From: Rhizobium mesosinicum
Lineage (GTDB): Bacteria > Pseudomonadota > Alphaproteobacteria > Rhizobiales > Rhizobiaceae
Assembly: GCF_019511345.1 (NCBI RefSeq)
Contig: NZ_JAEUAK010000004.1
Span: 648,110 to 712,109, forward strand
Length of the DNA stretch: 64,000 nt
Reading direction: 5' to 3'
Shown: positions 17,200 to 25,622 of the stretch, in pieces
How positions within the stretch are numbered: the first letter of the stretch is position 1
Layout: each line of letters opens with the position of its first letter
Notes under the pieces: model-generated
What the model was told of the DNA's origin: nothing
The model's database searches: none
The model's input: the letters and a program-made list of their open reading frames with translations, nothing else
Made by a program: the position numbers and the translations under genes

Positions 17200-18164
17200 A
17201 TTCCAAATACTTGCCGCTCCTTGCGACGATCGTCATCTTCGTGCTCGCCTATGCGGTCTGCACGCTACAATATCCGAACATCTTGTCGACGCGCGTTATC
17301 GGCAACCTGCTGACCGACAACGCGTTCCTCGGCATTGCTGCGGTCGGCATGACCTTCGTCATTATCTCCGGCGGCATCGATCTGTCGATCGGGTCCATCA
17401 TCGCCTTCACCGGTGTTTTTCTGGCCGTTATCCTGCAGAACACCAGCATTCACCCGCTGGCTGCTTTCGCGATCGTGCTCATCATCACGACGGCCTTCGG
17501 CGCGGTCATGGGCGTGATCATTCATTTCCTGCAGATGCCGCCCTTCATCGTGACACTTGCCGGGATGTTCCTTGCTCGCGGCATGGCCTACGTCCTGTCG
17601 ATCGACAGCATTCCGATCAATCATGAATATTATTCGACGCTGACCAGCCTCTACTATCGTCTGCCGGGCGGCGGGCGCCTGACGCTGATCGGCGGCATCA
17701 TGCTGATCGTTTTCGCCGCCGGTATCTTCATCGCCCATCGCACCCGCTTCGGAACCAATGTCTATGCGTTGGGCGGCGGCGTGCAGACGGCACAATTGAT
17801 GGGCGTTCCGGTGGCGCGCACGACGATCCAGATCTACGCGCTGTCGGGTTTCCTGGCTGGCCTATCCGGAATCGTTTTTTCCCTATACACATCTGCCGGA
17901 TATTCTCTTGCAGCGGTGGGTGTCGAACTGGACGCCATCGCGGCAGTCGTTATCGGAGGGACGCTGCTGACAGGAGGAGCGGGATTCGTGGCAGGGACCT
18001 TTATCGGTCTGCTGATCCAGGGGCTCATTCAGACTTACATTACCTTCGACGGTACGCTGTCGAGCTGGTGGACGAAAATCCTGATTGGCCTGCTGCTTTT
18101 TGCATTCATGGTAATGCAAAAAGCCATCCTTTTCCTTTCCAGTCTGAACAGGAGATATGGGTAG
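17196..18164 (+). CDS. yjfF: Sugar ABC importer permease, YjfF-like
   Basis: A 322-residue permease, partner of YtfT. It shows the parallel motifs SGGIDLSIGSIIAFTG and ELDAIAAVVIGGTLLTGG, and the segment GFVAGTFIGLLIQGLIQT that distinguishes YjfF from YtfT. The gene is coupled to its neighbours at both ends: ATGA with ytfT, and an eight-base overlap with the start of the GntR gene. The heterodimeric channel YtfT-YjfF is the standard arrangement for this importer. Confidence 0.9.
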   Translation: MNSKYLPLLATIVIFVLAYAVCTLQYPNILSTRVIGNLLTDNAFLGIAAVGMTFVIISGGIDLSIGSIIAFTGVFLAVILQNTSIHPLAAFAIVLIITTAFGAVMGVIIHFLQMPPFIVTLAGMFLARGMAYVLSIDSIPINHEYYSTLTSLYYRLPGGGRLTLIGGIMLIVFAAGIFIAHRTRFGTNVYALGGGVQTAQLMGVPVARTTIQIYALSGFLAGLSGIVFSLYTSAGYSLAAVGVELDAIAAVVIGGTLLTGGAGFVAGTFIGLLIQGLIQTYITFDGTLSSWWTKILIGLLLFAFMVMQKAILFLSSLNRRYG

Positions 18165-18951
18165 GAGGAGCGACGGATTGCGCAACAAAACGCTTGAAAC
18201 CGGTAAGGCGGGGCGAAGAACCCAAACAAGTCACGCGCATGTCGTCGATGAACTCGGCCGGGCAATCGTTGCCGGCACCTATCCCGTCGGCACGATCCTT
18301 CCCGGAGACGGAGAGCTTGCGCAGCGCTTCAAAGTATCGCGCACGGTACTGCGTGAAACGATGAAGACGCTCGCCGCCAAAGGCATGGTCGTTGCAAAGG
18401 CGCGTGTCGGAACGCGTGTGACGGAAAAGAACTTCTGGAACATGTTCGACACCGAGATCATCTCCTGGCATTTCGCCAACGGTGTCAGTGAAGAATTTCT
18501 CCTGCAGCTTTACGATATCCGGCTGGCTTTCGAACCTTTTGCCGCGGGCCTCGTTGCGGAACGCGCAAGCCAGGAGGAGATCGAACTGTTGCGTAGTCTG
18601 GCGCTCGACATGGCCGCCAGCGGCCATACCGCCGACAGTCTGGCACTTGCCGATCTGCGGTTCCATCTCGCCGTTTCGGAAGCATCTCACAACCCCTTCA
18701 TGCGCACGCTCGGCGGGCTCATCGAGGCGGCACTCGTCGGCATGTTTCGCATGAGTACGCCGCCCTCGCAGAACGGCTTCGCCAACATAGCCGAAACGCA
18801 CATGCGCATCGTCGATGCCATCGCCGCGGGCAATAGCGCAGCGGCGCGCAAGGCAATGGAAGATGTCATCGTCGACGGCAGGGAACACGTTCACGAAGCC
18901 TTCTCGGCGCTCTCCGAAACCACCATTTCCTTGCCGATTTCGACTTTTTGA
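18157..18951 (+). CDS. GntR-family regulator (FCD subfamily) of the sugar importer operon
   Basis: A 264-residue regulator with a winged helix-turn-helix at about residues 25-90 (VSRTVLRETMKTLAAKGMV) followed by an FCD effector domain. Its start lies inside the end of yjfF, so it is made as part of the importer operon, and it probably senses the transported sugar or a derivative and controls the operon. The palindrome at 13525-13533 is a candidate operator. It resembles regulators of sugar-acid and galactonate pathways, but the true ligand cannot be read from sequence. Confidence 0.9.
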   Translation: MGRRSDGLRNKTLETGKAGRRTQTSHAHVVDELGRAIVAGTYPVGTILPGDGELAQRFKVSRTVLRETMKTLAAKGMVVAKARVGTRVTEKNFWNMFDTEIISWHFANGVSEEFLLQLYDIRLAFEPFAAGLVAERASQEEIELLRSLALDMAASGHTADSLALADLRFHLAVSEASHNPFMRTLGGLIEAALVGMFRMSTPPSQNGFANIAETHMRIVDAIAAGNSAAARKAMEDVIVDGREHVHEAFSALSETTISLPISTF

Positions 18952-19014
18952 AGCTTCACCTTGCTGCTATGAGCGGCAGAACAGCCGATCTGCAATGGAT
19001 TCTCGGAGTCTGCC

Positions 19015-20376
19015 ATGGAACGCACCTGCCTTGCCGTCATTCTCGCCGCCGGCGACAGCACGCGGATGAAGTCCGTAAAGTCGAAGGTGCTGCATGAGGT
19101 CGCCGGCCGGCCGATGATCGCTCATGTCGTCGATGCAGTGGCCGCCACGGGAGTGTCCTCCGTTGCCCTCGTCGTCGGCCGGGATGCCGAGAAAGTGGCG
19201 AAGGCTGCCGATATCGGCGGCGTGAAGATCAGATCTTATCTGCAGGAACAGCGCCTCGGCACCGGCCACGCCGTTCTGGCGGCCCGCGAGGCGATTGCCG
19301 AGGGCTATGACGATATCCTCGTCACTTATGGCGATGTGCCGCTGCAGACGGCCGGCCCGTTGCTCGAAGCCCGTAAGGCGCTGGCCGAGGGCAGCGACAT
19401 CGTCGTCATCGGTTTCCACACCGGCCGCCCGACCGGCTATGGCCGCCTGCTCGTCAAGGATGGTGAGCTGATGGCCATCCGCGAGGAGAAGGATGCGACG
19501 GATGCCGAGCGCACCGTCACCTGGTGCAACAGCGGCCTGATGGCCATCAACGGACGCAAAGCGCTCGACCTCCTGTCACGTATCGGTAACGGCAATGCCA
19601 AGGGCGAATATTATCTGACCGATCTCGTTGAGATCGCCCGCTCGCTGGGCGGCCGCGTGACCGCCGTCGATGCGCCTGAGGTCGAGATGACCGGCTGCAA
19701 CAACCGTGCCGAACTTGCCGTCATCGAGCGCCTCTGGCAGGAACGCCGCCGCCAGGAGTTGATGCTCTCCGGCGTAACGATGATCGCCCCGGAAACGGTC
19801 TTCCTCTCCTATGACACCGTGATCGGCCAGGATGCGCTGATCGAGCCGAACGTCGTCTTCGGCCCCGGGGCCGTTATCGATAGCGGCGTTGTCATCCATG
19901 CCTTCTCGCATATCGAAGGCGCGCATGTGAGCGAAGGCGCGACCGTCGGTCCTTTTGCGCGCCTGCGGCCTGGTGCGGATCTCGCCATCGGCTCCAAGGT
20001 CGGCAATTTCTGTGAGGTCAAGAACGGCAAGATCGGCGAGGGCGCCAAGGTCAACCACCTGACCTATATCGGCGATGCCGTCATCGGCTCGGGCACCAAT
20101 ATCGGCGCGGGCACGATCACCTGCAACTATGACGGGGTGAACAAGTTCGAGACGGTTATAGGCAGGGATGCCTTCATCGGTTCGAACTCTTCGCTGGTTG
20201 CACCCGTGACGATCGGCGACAGCGCCTATATCGCTTCGGGCAGCGTCATCACGTCCGATGTGCCCGCAGAAGCGCTTGCCTTTGGCCGTGCCAGACAGGA
20301 GATAAAGCCTGAGCGGGCAAAGCTGCTGCATGAGCGGGCGCTCGCCATCAAGGCGGCGAAGAAAGCCAAGGGCTGA
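19015..20376 (+). CDS. glmU: Bifunctional UDP-N-acetylglucosamine pyrophosphorylase / glucosamine-1-phosphate acetyltransferase
   Basis: The 453-residue cytoplasmic enzyme performs the last two steps to UDP-GlcNAc, the precursor of peptidoglycan and lipid A. The N-terminal uridyltransferase domain begins with [15 protein letters not shown], the nucleotide-binding loop, and includes the [10 protein letters not shown] and YGDVPL motifs. From about residue 255 a left-handed beta-helix of hexapeptide repeats forms the acetyltransferase, with NFCEVKN and [11 protein letters not shown] as active-site segments. Length is normal for the family. Pairing with glmS immediately downstream puts consecutive steps together. 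Confidence 0.97.
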   Translation: MERTCLAVILAAGDSTRMKSVKSKVLHEVAGRPMIAHVVDAVAATGVSSVALVVGRDAEKVAKAADIGGVKIRSYLQEQRLGTGHAVLAAREAIAEGYDDILVTYGDVPLQTAGPLLEARKALAEGSDIVVIGFHTGRPTGYGRLLVKDGELMAIREEKDATDAERTVTWCNSGLMAINGRKALDLLSRIGNGNAKGEYYLTDLVEIARSLGGRVTAVDAPEVEMTGCNNRAELAVIERLWQERRRQELMLSGVTMIAPETVFLSYDTVIGQDALIEPNVVFGPGAVIDSGVVIHAFSHIEGAHVSEGATVGPFARLRPGADLAIGSKVGNFCEVKNGKIGEGAKVNHLTYIGDAVIGSGTNIGAGTITCNYDGVNKFETVIGRDAFIGSNSSLVAPVTIGDSAYIASGSVITSDVPAEALAFGRARQEIKPERAKLLHERALAIKAAKKAKG

Positions 20377-20484
20377 ACCTTCTTCCGTAACGCGCGGAAA
20401 TCGAAAGTGACCGCCGTACCAATTGAGAAATAAGCGGGAATCGCTAGGACTGGCGTCGATATTGAGGCCTGAGGGGATGTTTGC

Positions 20485-22311
20485 ATGTGCGGAATTGTAG
20501 GGATCGTCGGAAATGCGCCAGTTGCAGGCCGTCTTGTCGATGCGTTGAAGCGGCTGGAATATCGCGGTTACGATTCCGCCGGCGTCGCCACGATCCATGA
20601 GGGCGTCATGGATCGCCGCCGTGCCGAGGGTAAGCTCTTCAATCTGGAAAAGCGTCTCGATAGCGAGCCGCTGCCGGGAACGACCGGCATCGCCCATACA
20701 CGCTGGGCAACCCATGGCGTGCCGAACGAGACCAACGCCCATCCGCATTTCGTCGAAGGCGTAGCCGTCGTCCACAATGGCATCATCGAGAACTTTTCTG
20801 AACTGCGCGATGAACTGAGCCGTGAAGGAGCGAGCTTCGAAAGCCAGACTGACACGGAAGTCGTTGCTCATCTGATGGCGAAGTATTTGCGCGAGGGTCT
20901 TTCTGCGCGCGAAGCCATGCTGAAGATGCTGAACCGCGTCACCGGCGCCTATGCGCTCGCCGTCATGCTGAAGAGCGATCCCGGCACCATCATGGCTGCG
21001 CGATCCGGCCCGCCGCTTGCTGTCGGCTACGGCAAGGGGGAGATGTTCCTTGGCTCGGACGCCATTGCGCTATCGCCCTTCACCAATGAGATTACCTATC
21101 TCGTCGATGGCGATTGGGCGATCATCACGCGTGATGGTGCGACCGTGCTCGATTTTTCCGGCAAGGTGGTTAAGCGTCCGCGCCAGATTTCGCAGGCGAC
21201 CGTCTATGTCGTCGACAAGGGAAATCACCGCCATTTCATGGAAAAGGAAATCTACGAGCAGCCGGAGGTCATCTCCCACGCGCTGAGCCACTACGTGGAC
21301 TTCGCTGCCAACACGATCAGCCCGAATGCATCTGCCATCGATTTCAAAGCCGCGACCGGCCTTGCTATCTCGGCCTGCGGCACGGCCTATCTTGCCGGCT
21401 TGATCGGCAAATACTGGTTCGAGCGCTATGCGCGCCTGCCTGTCGAAATCGATGTTGCCTCTGAGTTCCGCTACCGCGAAATGCCGCTGCAGCCGTCGCA
21501 GGCAGCGCTCTTCATCTCGCAGTCGGGCGAGACTGCCGATACTCTGGCGTCGCTTCGCTACTGCAAAGACAACGGCCTGAAGATCGGTGCAGTCGTCAAC
21601 GTGCGGGAATCGACCATCGCCCGCGAATCCGACGCCGTCTTCCCGATCATGGCCGGGCCGGAAATCGGCGTCGCCTCCACCAAGGCCTTCACCTGCCAGC
21701 TTGCCGTGCTTGCTTCGCTCGCAATCGGCGCCGGCCGCGCCCGCGGCACCATAAGCGCCGACGACGAGAAGCCGATGGTGCGCCATCTGGCCGAAATGCC
21801 GCGCATCATGAGCCGGGTCCTGAACCTCATCCAACCGCAGATGGAAGGCCTGTCGCGCGAGCTCTCAAAGTGCAAGGACGTGCTTTACCTCGGCCGCGGC
21901 ACCAGCTTCCCGCTTGCCATGGAAGGTGCGCTGAAGCTCAAGGAAATCTCCTATATCCACGCGGAAGGCTATGCCGCCGGCGAGCTGAAGCATGGGCCGA
22001 TCGCGTTGATCGACGAAAACATGCCCGTCATCGTCATCGCACCCTATGACCGTTTCTTCGAAAAGACCGTCTCCAACATGCAGGAAGTCGCAGCCCGTGG
22101 CGGCCGGATCATCTTCATCACCGATGAGAACGGTGCAGCTGCTTCGAAACTGCCGACGATGGCGACGATCACGCTTCCGAATGTCGATGAGATCATCTCG
22201 CCGATGATCTTCTCGCTACCGATCCAACTGCTCGCCTACCATACGGCGGTCTTCATGGGCACGGACGTCGACCAACCACGGAATCTCGCAAAATCGGTGA
22301 CTGTGGAGTAA
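20485..22311 (+). CDS. glmS: Glutamine--fructose-6-phosphate aminotransferase (isomerizing)
   Basis: The 608-residue enzyme makes glucosamine-6-phosphate from fructose-6-phosphate and glutamine. Cys2 (MCGIVGIVG) is the glutaminase nucleophile once the initiator Met is removed, and HTRWATHG and HNGIIEN belong to the same N-terminal domain. Two SIS domains follow (SQSGETADT and RGTSFPLAMEGALKLKE), and the C-terminus PRNLAKSVTVE is the conserved tail that closes the active site. No glmS ribozyme is evident in the 108 bases between glmU and glmS, as expected for a Gram-negative. Confidence 0.98.
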   Translation: MCGIVGIVGNAPVAGRLVDALKRLEYRGYDSAGVATIHEGVMDRRRAEGKLFNLEKRLDSEPLPGTTGIAHTRWATHGVPNETNAHPHFVEGVAVVHNGIIENFSELRDELSREGASFESQTDTEVVAHLMAKYLREGLSAREAMLKMLNRVTGAYALAVMLKSDPGTIMAARSGPPLAVGYGKGEMFLGSDAIALSPFTNEITYLVDGDWAIITRDGATVLDFSGKVVKRPRQISQATVYVVDKGNHRHFMEKEIYEQPEVISHALSHYVDFAANTISPNASAIDFKAATGLAISACGTAYLAGLIGKYWFERYARLPVEIDVASEFRYREMPLQPSQAALFISQSGETADTLASLRYCKDNGLKIGAVVNVRESTIARESDAVFPIMAGPEIGVASTKAFTCQLAVLASLAIGAGRARGTISADDEKPMVRHLAEMPRIMSRVLNLIQPQMEGLSRELSKCKDVLYLGRGTSFPLAMEGALKLKEISYIHAEGYAAGELKHGPIALIDENMPVIVIAPYDRFFEKTVSNMQEVAARGGRIIFITDENGAAASKLPTMATITLPNVDEIISPMIFSLPIQLLAYHTAVFMGTDVDQPRNLAKSVTVE

Positions 22312-22384
22312 GTCTTCACAAGCTGAAACAGGTTGTGTGGTAGCACGAATTCTGGCAATTTTGAGCCTGCAGACACAGGGGGAA

Positions 22385-22401
22385 GGCCGGTTGCCCCGGC
22401 C
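22385..22401. terminator. Small GC hairpin after glmS
   Basis: GGCCGG and CCGGCC pair around TTGCC in the gap between glmS and the DUF502 gene. There is no T tract, so termination is doubtful; the two genes may be cotranscribed. Confidence 0.3.
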
Positions 22402-22435
22402 CGTCTAAAGACAGAAGCGGAGTTCATCAGGAAAG

Positions 22436-23122
22436 ATGACCGAGAAGCCCCCCCGAGTGCCGGTCGCAATGCGGCTGAGGAATAATTTTCTCGCCGGCCT
22501 TATCATCTGCGCACCGATCGCGATCACCATCTGGCTGACCTGGACCTTCATCCATTGGTCGGACAGTTGGGTGCGACCCTATATCCCGGCGCGCTGGAAT
22601 CCGGAAAGCTACATAAATTTCGCCATTCCCGGCTTCGGTCTGCTGACCGCGGTGATTATCATCACGATCGTTGGCTTCCTCGGCAAAAACCTCATCGGTC
22701 AGAGCATCGTCCGCTTCGGCGAATCTATCGTTCAGCGTATGCCGCTGGTGCGCACCATCTACAGAAGCGTGAAGCAGATATTCGAAACGGTGCTGAAGGA
22801 ACAGTCGAATTCCTTCAAGAAGGTCGGCCTCATCGAGTATCCGGGGCCGGGGCTCTGGGCGCTCGTCTTCATCGCTACCGATGTCAAGGGTGAGGTCGCG
22901 TCGAAATTCAATGCGATGGGGCAGGATATGGTAGCCGTTTTCCTGCCGCCGACGCCGGTGCCGACAGCGGGTTTCCTTATCTTCGTGCCCCGCGAGAAGA
23001 TCGTCATGCTCGACATGAACCCGGAGGATGCCGCCAAGTTCCTGATATCTGGCGGCCTCGTCGCTCCTGAACATCTGCCGGTCGTCCGCCCCAAACCAAA
23101 AGCAATATCCAAGGTCGACTAA
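22436..23122 (+). CDS. DUF502-family inner-membrane protein
   Basis: A 228-residue protein with two transmembrane helices (about residues 18-38 and 60-82) and a C-terminal soluble beta-rich domain. The conserved segments RMPLVRTIYRSVKQI and PTPVPTAGFLIFVPRE identify the DUF502 family, whose molecular function is unknown. The stop codon overlaps that of the convergent recG gene by three bases (CTAA at 23119-23122), so the two transcripts must run into each other. It may share a transcript with glmS. Confidence 0.9.
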   Translation: MTEKPPRVPVAMRLRNNFLAGLIICAPIAITIWLTWTFIHWSDSWVRPYIPARWNPESYINFAIPGFGLLTAVIIITIVGFLGKNLIGQSIVRFGESIVQRMPLVRTIYRSVKQIFETVLKEQSNSFKKVGLIEYPGPGLWALVFIATDVKGEVASKFNAMGQDMVAVFLPPTPVPTAGFLIFVPREKIVMLDMNPEDAAKFLISGGLVAPEHLPVVRPKPKAISKVD

Positions 23123-25224
23123 CCGGCTCTGAGGAACCGGATCGCTTCATCTCGACGGAAGAGGTAGAGCAGGGTGCGAACTGCCTCGCCGCGCTCGCTC
23201 GTCAGTTCCGGATCGCGCTCGATCAGATAGGCCGCGTCCCTGCGAGCGATTTCCAAGAGATCGGCATGCGCCTCGAGGCTTGCGATACGAAAGCCCGGCG
23301 TGCCCGATTGCCGCGTACCCAGAAGTTCACCTTCGCCGCGCAGCTTCAAGTCCTCTTCCGCAATCCGAAAGCCGTCTTCCGTCTCGCGCATGATGGAGAG
23401 CCGCGCATGCCCCGTCTCGCCGAGCGGTCCCTTGTAGAGTAGGATACAGGTCGAGGCCTCGTCGCCACGTCCGACACGCCCGCGAAGCTGGTGTAGCTGC
23501 GCCAACCCGAAACGCTCCGCATGTTCAATCACCATGATCGTCGCGTCAGGCACGTCGACTCCGACTTCCACGACGGTCGTCGCCACCAGCAGCCGCAATT
23601 CGCCGTTCTTGAAGGCAAGCATCACCGCATCCTTTTCCGGCCCGCTCATCCGTCCGTGAATAAGACCGATGCCGGGGCCGAGCGCCGAGACGAGCGTCGC
23701 ATGTCGCTCCTCCACCGACATCAGATCGACTTCTTCGGATTCTTCGACCAGCGGGCAGATCCAGTAGGCCTTCTTGCCTTCCGAGAGCGCACTCTTCAGC
23801 CGGCCGACGATCTCACCGGTCCGCTCGGTCGGAATGGTGATGGTGGTGATTGGCTTTCGTCCGGCGGGTTTTTCGGTCAGCTTCGAGACATCCATATCGC
23901 CGAAGGCTGCCAGCACCAGCGTGCGCGGAATCGGCGTTGCCGTCATGACCAGCATATGCGGGGAGATGCCCTTTGCTGTCAGCCGCAGGCGCTGGTGTAC
24001 GCCGAAACGATGCTGCTCGTCGACAACGGCCAGCATCAGGTTCTTGTAGTTGACACTATCTTGGAAGAGAGCGTGCGTGCCGATAATGATTTGTGCTTCG
24101 CCCGACGCAATACGTTCGAGAATATCTTCCCGCTCGCGGCCTTTGGTGCGGCCCGTCAGCACCTCGACGCCAAGGCCCGCGGCATCAGCGAATTTTGAGA
24201 TCGTTGCATGATGCTGGCGGGCAAGAATTTCCGTCGGCGCCATCAGCACCGCCTGTCCGCCACTCTCGATGACGGCGGCCATCGATAGCAGCGCGACGAG
24301 AGTCTTGCCGGAGCCGACATCGCCTTGCAGCAGCCGCAGCATGCGCTCATCGCCGGCCATGTCCTTCAGGACGTCGGCAACAGCCTCCGTCTGGCTGCGA
24401 GTCGGTGAAAAAGGAAGGCTTTGCAATATCTTGCCGCTGACTTTTCCAGTGGGATGTACGGGTTGCCCGGCGACTTTGCGCAGTCGCTGGCGCACCAGCG
24501 CAAGCGACAGCTGGCCGGCCAGAAATTCGTCATAGGCTAGCCTGCGGCGGGCCGGGGTCTGCGGATCTATGTCAGAGGTATCCCGCGGCTCGTGCAGCAT
24601 GTGGAAGCTGTCGCGGATCGACGGCAGGCCCTGTTTCTGCGCCAGTGAAAGGTCGATCCATTCCGGCAGCTCCGGCATGCGCGGCAGCGCCGCCTCAATG
24701 ATCTTGCGCAGCATCTTCGGTGAAAGCCCCGCCGTCAGCGGATAGATCGGCTCGACCAGCGGCAGGTTCTCGCCCTCGCTCGCCTTGACGATATAATCCG
24801 GATGGACCATCGAGGCGCGGCCATTGAACCAGTCCACCTTGCCGCTGACAGTTACTTCCTCATCGATCGGCAACTGTTTTTCCAGCCATGCTGCCTGCCC
24901 GCGGAAGAAGACGAGGGTCAGCTCGCCGGTCTCGTCATGCAGGAAGACCCGGTAGGGAACGTTGCGATTGCCGCGCGGCGGTGCCTGATGCCGGTCCACG
25001 CGCGCTGTAATCGTCACAATGGCGCCTTGCGGCGCGCGGGCGATACCCGGCTGGTTGCGCCGGTCGATCAGCGAGGAGGGCGCATGGAACAGGAGATCGA
25101 TGACCCGGCAATCTTCGGGCGTCTCGCGTCCGAGCAGCTTGACGAAGAGCTCCGAGATCTTTGGGCCGACGCCAGGAAGGCCCGAAACGGGGGAAAATAG
25201 CGGATCGAGAATGGCGGGGCGCAT
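23119..25224 (-). CDS. recG: ATP-dependent DNA helicase RecG
   Basis: The 701-residue helicase remodels stalled replication forks and branch-migrates recombination intermediates. An N-terminal wedge (OB-fold) domain precedes the helicase core, which contains Walker A GDVGSGKT, motif II DEQH and the motif VI region HQLRGRVGRG, the RecG/Mfd arrangement. The start at 25224 (MRPAILDPLF) fits known RecG N-termini; the frame is open to 25305, but the extra residues are not conserved-looking. SdhE and mfd are divergent from it with about 95 bases in between. Confidence 0.96.
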   Translation of the reverse strand: MRPAILDPLFSPVSGLPGVGPKISELFVKLLGRETPEDCRVIDLLFHAPSSLIDRRNQPGIARAPQGAIVTITARVDRHQAPPRGNRNVPYRVFLHDETGELTLVFFRGQAAWLEKQLPIDEEVTVSGKVDWFNGRASMVHPDYIVKASEGENLPLVEPIYPLTAGLSPKMLRKIIEAALPRMPELPEWIDLSLAQKQGLPSIRDSFHMLHEPRDTSDIDPQTPARRRLAYDEFLAGQLSLALVRQRLRKVAGQPVHPTGKVSGKILQSLPFSPTRSQTEAVADVLKDMAGDERMLRLLQGDVGSGKTLVALLSMAAVIESGGQAVLMAPTEILARQHHATISKFADAAGLGVEVLTGRTKGREREDILERIASGEAQIIIGTHALFQDSVNYKNLMLAVVDEQHRFGVHQRLRLTAKGISPHMLVMTATPIPRTLVLAAFGDMDVSKLTEKPAGRKPITTITIPTERTGEIVGRLKSALSEGKKAYWICPLVEESEEVDLMSVEERHATLVSALGPGIGLIHGRMSGPEKDAVMLAFKNGELRLLVATTVVEVGVDVPDATIMVIEHAERFGLAQLHQLRGRVGRGDEASTCILLYKGPLGETGHARLSIMRETEDGFRIAEEDLKLRGEGELLGTRQSGTPGFRIASLEAHADLLEIARRDAAYLIERDPELTSERGEAVRTLLYLFRRDEAIRFLRAG

Positions 25225-25319
25225 AGGCGCCAAAATGCGATGAACAATAGGGCCTTGGCAAGGCTGACAAGCCGCTTTTGAGAGTCTATAGAGGCGCATC
25301 AACAAAGAAGGTGAATGCC

Positions 25320-25622
25320 ATGACAGGTGTAACGCTCACGAGCGCCGGTCTTGACCCGCGCCGCCGCCGGATTCTTTTCCGCTGCTGGCATCGCGGTATC
25401 AGAGAGATGGATCTTGTCTTCGGTCAGTTCGCTGAAAACGAACTTCCCACCATGAGCGAAGCCGAGCTCGACGAGTTCGAGACGATCATGGCCGAGGAGG
25501 ACAATGATCTCGTGCGCTGGATCATGGGAACCTGGCCGACGCCCGAGCATTTAAAGACACCCATGTTTGCCCGCATCGCCGCCTATAAGCCCGATTTCGA
25601 CACGCCCCGGATGCCTGAATGA
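25320..25622 (+). CDS. sdhE: Succinate dehydrogenase FAD assembly factor SdhE
   Basis: A 100-residue helical protein that assists covalent attachment of FAD to SdhA. The RGIREMD segment near residue 24 is the conserved RGxxE motif required for flavinylation, and the downstream acidic LPTMSEAELDEFE region is typical. AAGGTG lies upstream of ATG 25320; an in-frame start at 25278 is less likely. The stop overlaps the mfd start (ATGA at 25619). Cotranscription with mfd is a common arrangement in alphaproteobacteria rather than a functional link. Confidence 0.94.
   Translation: MTGVTLTSAGLDPRRRRILFRCWHRGIREMDLVFGQFAENELPTMSEAELDEFETIMAEEDNDLVRWIMGTWPTPEHLKTPMFARIAAYKPDFDTPRMPE

Noticed and set aside
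20377..20484. Possible glmS ribozyme
   Set aside because: The 108-base gap shows no conserved core, and the ribozyme is essentially a Gram-positive feature.
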